A stretch of 64,000 nt of DNA. Source: Cheiracanthium punctorium (taxonomy: Eukaryota > Arthropoda > Arachnida > Araneae > Cheiracanthiidae). Of this stretch, positions 58,543 through 64,000 are shown one piece after another (position 1 is the first letter of the stretch; each line of letters opens with the position of its first letter). The notes beneath the pieces are model-generated. The model saw nothing but the letters and a program-made list of their open reading frames with translations. It ran no database searches and was not told the DNA's origin. The stretch covers positions 1 through 64,000 of the forward strand of contig JAWZYV010012337.1 of the NCBI GenBank assembly GCA_038373885.1. The letters are read 5' to 3'. Both the position numbers and the translations under genes were made by a program.

Positions 58543-59800
58543 ACGACCTTCTTGTGACTATCCCATTCAAGTCTACCTAAATGACTCTCCATTTCAGTAT
58601 TACCAACAAATTAGCAAAGAATTTTAAACAGTCAGATTCAAAGTCGTGCTACAAAACTAATGCTTAACACCATGTATTCTACATAAATTGGGGACTTTCA
58701 TTGTAAAATCCGTTAATCAAAACATATAAAATACAAATATTATCAACTTTTCTGGGGGCATTTTTGAATTATTGTAATTAATGTGCTTGTGATGTTACTT
58801 TTAGAAACCAATGTATATCAAACTAATTTAAGAACTGCTTTTTAGAAATTATTTAGGTTTGGAATTATAATGTCCCCGACTCTTAGACTTCGATTCTAGA
58901 CACATTCAAATTTCAGATTTCTAAACTGAGTTTTACGTATCACTTTCTTAGGGATTTTAAAAACTTCGGCTTTTGAATGAGATTTATATAAAACTAGAAA
59001 ATAATATATTAATGTTATTCACTGAAATCTTCAGATTTAAAAGTTGACAATCACAAAAGGTAGGAATGATCTGATTAAACGAAAAATGATGATTATATGC
59101 GTTCCAGATGGGAACAGAGTGCACAGATAAAGGGCCTCCTTCCCAAAAAGTAAAAGTACTTTAGTGACAGTTACTTATCAACGTATCAAGCTATCAACTA
59201 AAATTCTGTAAAAAGAGCACACATAAACGTCTCATGAAGCTGTGTGTTATTTTTCAAATTTTTAATCATTTGATCGTTTAAAACTAGTTATTTTTTGTGT
59301 TTTTTGATGTATAATCTCAATTATTTTGAGAAAACGCAGTGTTTATTTTATTCTCGGAGAAATAATTATAGCAAGTTTGAATATTATGTAAATGGAGCAC
59401 CATAAAGGTATCTATACATAAAAGTGAAATGCCATTCTTTTCTACTGTATGTTAATTTTTAATCCTCAAATTTGCACCATGTCTACGAGTTATTGTTCTC
59501 AAGTAGTAGCTTGGTGCTATTTAAATAAGTTTTTTTTTTCTCCCTCACGATATCTGTCTTAAAAATCTGATTTTTAATTTGTTTTGGAAGATTATCGTGT
59601 CGATTAAAATTCGAACGTATTATTTATCGATAATCGATATTCTTGCAGTGATTTTATGTAGAAATATTGAAACTACTCTTCTAGCAGGAATTCCATACAA
59701 GAAATTTGTGATAGTGTCAGTATTTTTTCCACAAAATTATAATAACATAAAAATGAATTTAATGTTTAATTTTACTTTAATTTGTTTATTTACTTATTCA
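58543..59800. other. AT-rich filler, no gene seen
   Basis: Nothing is supported here. Confidence 0.5.
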
Positions 59801-59804
59801 TTTA

Positions 59805-60292
59805 CTAGCTGAATTACCCGTCGTTGACGGGTTAGTACTGAATGCAAATTTCTAAAAGCAAGAACTTTCGTCAGCATTGTAGGAATACACAAAATGGATG
59901 TAGTATGGTTGCCAAAGTAAAGAAAGCGAAATTATAATTTTTATGTATTGTTAAAATATTACAGGTTAGGGAGTAACTAAGTAAAATCATTTCATTCGCT
60001 TTAGACGTAATTATGGGATGCGCGAACGAATATTTACACATATTGAAATAATTTTCGCAATATCTCAAAATCTGATCAACATTTTTGAAAAATTGGAAGC
60101 TTAGAATTTAAATTGAGTGACAACCTATCATGTCACCCAATTTCGTTTAATTCCCTGCAGTCTTTATTTCGTGATGCTGGAACAAAAATTTTAGCATTTT
60201 TAAACGATTTTCACAAAATCTCAAAATGTAATCAAAATATTTTAAAAATTCAACACCTATAAATTAAGATTAGCAACTACCTATCATATCAC
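59805..60292 (-). mobile_element. Helitron-like element 3, truncated 3' end
   Basis: The minus-strand end has the hairpin ACCCGTCAACGACGGGT and AATTCAGCTAG|T at 59805. About 490 bp are close to the 3' part of element 1 (22260-22755), including two of its 155-bp units. Similarity stops at about 60292 without a 5' end. Confidence 0.7.
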
Positions 60293-62396
60293 CAATATTC
60301 TTGAAGGAAGGACAACTAAAAACGGGTCGAAGGCAAATAGCTTTTCAAAGGCATACTCAATTTTAATTTTCTTTTTTATTGTTTTTCCCGTGTATGCAAA
60401 ATTGGTATTTTAAAATACATTCTTAAAAATTTTTTCAGACATAATGAAATAGCCATAAGGACATAAAGTAAGTCCGCAAGTACAGTCATAATGACATAAA
60501 GTATTCCTTTCTTCAGGATATTTATATATGACATATATTACAATGCACGACTGTAGATTACGAAAAATTAAAGGCAGTGAAATTCATTAAGGCTTGAAAC
60601 TGTTCTTTAAAATCATATAATCACATTTCATATTTTACATTTCTTTTTTCCTTAAAACTAATTCTTTCATTTATGAAATCTTATTCATATCATCATGTCG
60701 AAATCCCCTAGAAAGCTCCTTACAATGCAAAACAAATGCATAGCATGAGATTCTCTGAAGTAAGAGTGATGATAAAGCCCTTTTCTACACCAGATATACA
60801 TTCACAAAATTTAAAAGCTCATGAATAATTTATAATGAAATTTGGTGTAGCTGGAATCTCATTTAAATGTTTAAAAATAAAGAAAACGAAACCAAATATT
60901 TGAAAAAAAAGTCAAATACTTATTCATTATTACGTTGCGGTTCTAGGAAAGGAAATGTGAATTTGTATTTATTTTGCGATATAAATACATAGATTCAAAT
61001 TTTTGTCTTCAAAAGTTTTTAGTACACACAAAACTGCTACTGTTCTTGATTAAATTTTATATACTTTATAAAATTAGGATTATTGCGCAATTACCACCCT
61101 GAAAAAAGTTTAAGTACGATTTAAAAAATGTAATACTATAGGTAATCGTTAAGGTCAAGGGTAAAAGAATTGTTGTTTATTTACTTCAATAAAATTTAAA
61201 TGCTTAATTTCAGAAAAAAAAAAAAAATTCAAAAATGACTTTTTTGTCATATATAAATATATTTTTTCTTAAAATATGCATTAAAAATATCACAGTGTCC
61301 GCCTAAAAACCTTAAATGTAATTAGTACTTGTACTTACGCCATTCCCTCTCCGCAGAGGTTTGGTGTTTGGTTGTGTTTTGTGATTGGATTTCTGTTTTA
61401 AAAGCCCCAACAGTGGCTGAGAGGTTGTGCTTTCGAAACTGGAAGGCGGAAGGTATCTTCCGTGATCTTCTCCGAAACCTCACGTAAATACTGGCTAGGA
61501 TCCCTTAGAAAGTCTCCCACGGAGGGCATCCCCCTATGGGCGTACGATCCTAGTGCAGTCAATCTGCTTTAACCACAAACGGAAACACTATATTTGAGAA
61601 TAACGATTAGAGGCATTTCTGACATCATTAATCTAACTATACATTCACCTGATTATTTACGACTCAATTGTACCTATCCTTCTTGCGATTGCAGCCTGAG
61701 CAATGTACCTTTCTAAAACAGAATGTGCAAGGACATTGCCAGGAAAAATAAAATCTTGAGGGGGGGGCGGTGTACGCAAGACTTCCGAGAGGGAGGTACT
61801 GTTTGACTACCGATTAGATAAAAATGTAAACATCCGGTTTAGAGAATGAAACGGTTACGCCCATTAGTTATTCGGAGTACCAGTTAGATGCTTGTTCGCG
61901 CAAATTATTCAAATATACTTTTCAAGAAAAAACAATTTATATTATTAAATCAAATGAACTAAGATTAAGAATTTAAAACAGAATAGCATGTACAATCACA
62001 TAGAAATGAAAAAGACAAAAACGTGCATTCACTCCGTTCGCTTTTCCCCATCCTTGGCGGGCTCATTCAGATTCACCTTTACTGGCAGCTTGCCAGTTTT
62101 CCACGCTAAACGCAATCAGACAGTATGCAGTTCTCCGGAGGGGGTGTTTTGTAATCTTAAATATTTTTCATTCTTAATTGATCTCCAGCATCATTACAAA
62201 TAAAAAACTACTAATACAGAAAAGAACTGTTTTCTTGCTTTAGAACAGCTTATACACTTGGCGCAGTCTTTCGGGCCAGCCACGTAATGGTATTCTTCAC
62301 GACAGCAAGGTAGATATTCACAATGGCGTGTTAATAAAGAAATTAGCCCACTCAGTATATGATCTTTTCTCTTACATATTTTACAGTATGATGAAT
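60293..62396. other. AT-rich filler, one GC-richer patch
   Basis: No gene is supported. About 61390-61570 is GC-richer and includes TGGCTGAGAGG, which fits a pol III A box, and an inverted pair CTAGGATCCC / GATCCTAG. It may be a degraded tRNA-derived SINE, but a B box is not clear. A G run lies at 61761-61767. Confidence 0.35.
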
Positions 62397-62400
62397 ACAC

Positions 62401-62441
<41 letters not shown>
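62397..62441. repeat. CA microsatellite
   Basis: About 22 CA units with one G interruption. Confidence 0.9.
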
Positions 62442-62442
<1 letters not shown>

Positions 62443-62633
62443 AAATAAATTATCAATGAATAGATTTAATTAATATAAATAATAAAGAAAAGTTGAGGTA
62501 TTCCTGCGAATGGCTTTTTGGTTAGTAGTATGAGAGCTTTCCTAAGACTAACATACAAAAATTTTACGACCGTCAAATGTTGTATAATATTTTTGATAAT
62601 CATTTCTCATTAGAAAAAAAAAAATACTTACAC

Positions 62634-62768
62634 CGTGTACACGAGCATTATATACAATGCTTAGGTCATTTGTATAATAAGGCTCATATTTCATATTTTG
62701 TAAATACGCCAGCCATTCATTATTCAAAATGCCTAGGCATTCTGTACGATGTGGACTTTTCATGCATT
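62634..62768. repeat. Imperfect fold-back repeat
   Basis: ATACAATGCTTAGGTCATTTG on one side and CAAAATGCCTAGGCATTCTGT on the other can pair imperfectly, and the surrounding arms extend the match. Mirror-image open frames on the two strands reflect this symmetry. Confidence 0.45.
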
Positions 62769-62785
62769 GCAGCATGCAAGTATTT

Positions 62786-63130
62786 AGAATTCTTTTAAAA
62801 CAATAATCTTATTATTAAAAAACAAAAATAAAAACTGTCGGTAGAGAATATTCAGCGTCTTCTTTTAAATTATAATAAAATATGCCTGAAACTTCTGAGA
62901 CATATTCTATTATAAATATACAAATACTCTGATGTAATGTCGTGAAAGTATTTGAATAATTATTTTATTATTTAATTATTACAGGTTATAGCTTTAGAGT
63001 TCTTTTAAAACAATAATCTTTTGATTAAAAAAAAAAACAATAAAGATTCTTGGTAGAGAGTATTCAGCTACACAAGCGCGTTCCTTTAAATTAAAACTAA
63101 AATATGCTTGAAACTTCTGAGACATATTTT
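62786..63130 (+). repeat. Tandem duplication, ~209-bp period
   Basis: TTCTTTTAAAACAATAATCTT, then GGTAGAGA, TATTCAGC and GAAACTTCTGAGACATAT, recur at 62790-62912 and 63000-63128 with moderate divergence. Confidence 0.8.
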
Positions 63131-63482
63131 TCTGACGTCGCCTGCATTTTATTTTACAGCTGTTCACTGTATTATCAATGGACATAACCGTTAACCAAAA
63201 CGGTCGTAAAAAGGACTGTTGGAATTCAGCTTGTCGCCCATTTCTTCTTTCACAGTGCACTGATTTAAGCACTAAAATTTTTTTTTACAGTTCTGTATAT
63301 CAGCTAAAGTTTTCTTTTACGCTCCGCTCTTAAAACTTCGATAAATCTGAAGCTTTAAAATCGTAAAGCTGTGTTTTTGAAGGGCGAGTGCTTTTCGTTA
63401 TTTTTGGAAATATTTCTGAGAAAATATTCTTAATAAAATATGTTTTTAAAATAATGATTAATATATAAAAATTATTTATAAG

Positions 63483-63483
<1 letters not shown>

Positions 63484-63539
<56 letters not shown>
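63484..63539. repeat. TA microsatellite at the Helitron insertion point
   Basis: A TA tract of about 27 units ends directly at the CTAG end of the next element. Confidence 0.9.
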
Positions 63540-63540
<1 letters not shown>

Positions 63541-64000
63541 TAGCTGAAGTACCCGTTCTTCGCACGGGAATCAATGGACTTTTTGATATTACGATTTGTG
63601 GGGATTACTATTTATTGTAATAAAGAGATATAGCAAAATGGATATCGCTTTATATTGTGTTCAATAACCATGCATACCGAATTTCAAGGCAATCGTTTGT
63701 ACGGTGCAGAAGGCCATGCGGCGTAGCGCAATCTAGTGCAGAGTTTTAGCAAAACGGATAGGGCGGAAATATTCTTCGCATTCAGATATCGATGAATACG
63801 AAATTTCAGGACGATCGGCTGGACAGCCCTGATGACGCGACATCTAGTGGCAAATTATATAGGAAAATGGATAGCGCCAAACTCTTCCCCGTGTTCAAAT
63901 ATCTATGTATACCTATTTTCATAGCGATCATTTGCGCAGTCAAGAAGTGATACACTGCAGCGCGATCTAGTGGTTAATTAAAGTAATGATTTGCTACAGT
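63540..64000 (-). mobile_element. Helitron-like element 4, running off the window
   Basis: CTAG at 63540 is followed by the same hairpin and unit sequence as element 2 (28651 onward), nearly identical for the first ~180 bp and including the CATCTAGTGG motifs near 63730, 63845 and 63965. The 5' end lies beyond the window. Confidence 0.7.

Noticed and set aside
61390..61570. tRNA-derived SINE
   Set aside because: There is an A-box-like word but no matching B box or 3' tail, and no second copy in the window.

Overview
The window looks like intergenic or intronic DNA from a large, AT-rich, transposon-filled animal genome. An arthropod, quite possibly a spider or other chelicerate, is my best guess. 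It rests on repeat content alone: Tc1/mariner, Tigger-like and hAT-like elements, minisatellite-bearing Helitrons and many short TIR elements. I found no convincing host protein-coding gene, no tRNA or rRNA gene, no CRISPR array and no operon-like arrangement. The only intact coding sequence is a Tc1-type transposase at 2048-3076 on the minus strand.

The left third (about 1.1-22.8 kb) is one nested stack. (1) A non-autonomous Helitron-like element with ~155-bp tandem units starts at 1095 and ends at 22755. (2) One of its units is split by a Tc1 element whose 27-bp terminal inverted repeats lie at 1822-1848 and 21968-21994, flanked by TA. (3) That Tc1 is itself opened just upstream of its transposase TATA box by an 18.7-kb segment (3186-21854) bounded by inverted CCCAAGTAGCAA ends. 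(4) The segment is full of older elements: a 4.3-kb TIR element (7257-11514), a Tigger-like element (12360-13970), a decayed Tc1 (15402-17999) that carries a hAT with a BED-finger remnant (16577-17946), and several MITEs. Old, decayed DNA therefore sits inside a Tc1 whose transposase still reads intact. This age inversion is the most unusual thing in the window.

From 22.8 to 48.5 kb the sequence is mostly AT-rich filler. It contains a 2.3-kb Helitron-like element (28651-30945) with degenerate units whose consensus resembles the CTCF binding motif, a cluster of hAT MITE, mariner remnant and Tigger-like transposase pseudogene (31.2-33.3 kb), a short palindromic element with the same end type as the 18.7-kb segment (34084-34194), a hAT MITE (36220-36387), a long fold-back repeat (36939-37161), mariner-type transposase remnants (38.5-39.75 kb), a three-unit satellite (44.6-45.06 kb) and a 1.2-kb TIR element (46241-47483).

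At 48521-53295 there is a young LTR retrotransposon on the minus strand. It has two 1106-bp LTRs with no difference that I could see, a CCAAT target duplication, a tRNA primer site and a polypurine tract, but no gag or pol. From 53.3 kb to the end there is a decayed Tc1 (57646-58540), two more Helitron-like copies (59805-60292 and 63540 to the window end), local tandem duplications and microsatellites. Most of these elements probably depend on proteins supplied from elsewhere in the genome. Only the Tc1 at the left could plausibly make its own transposase.
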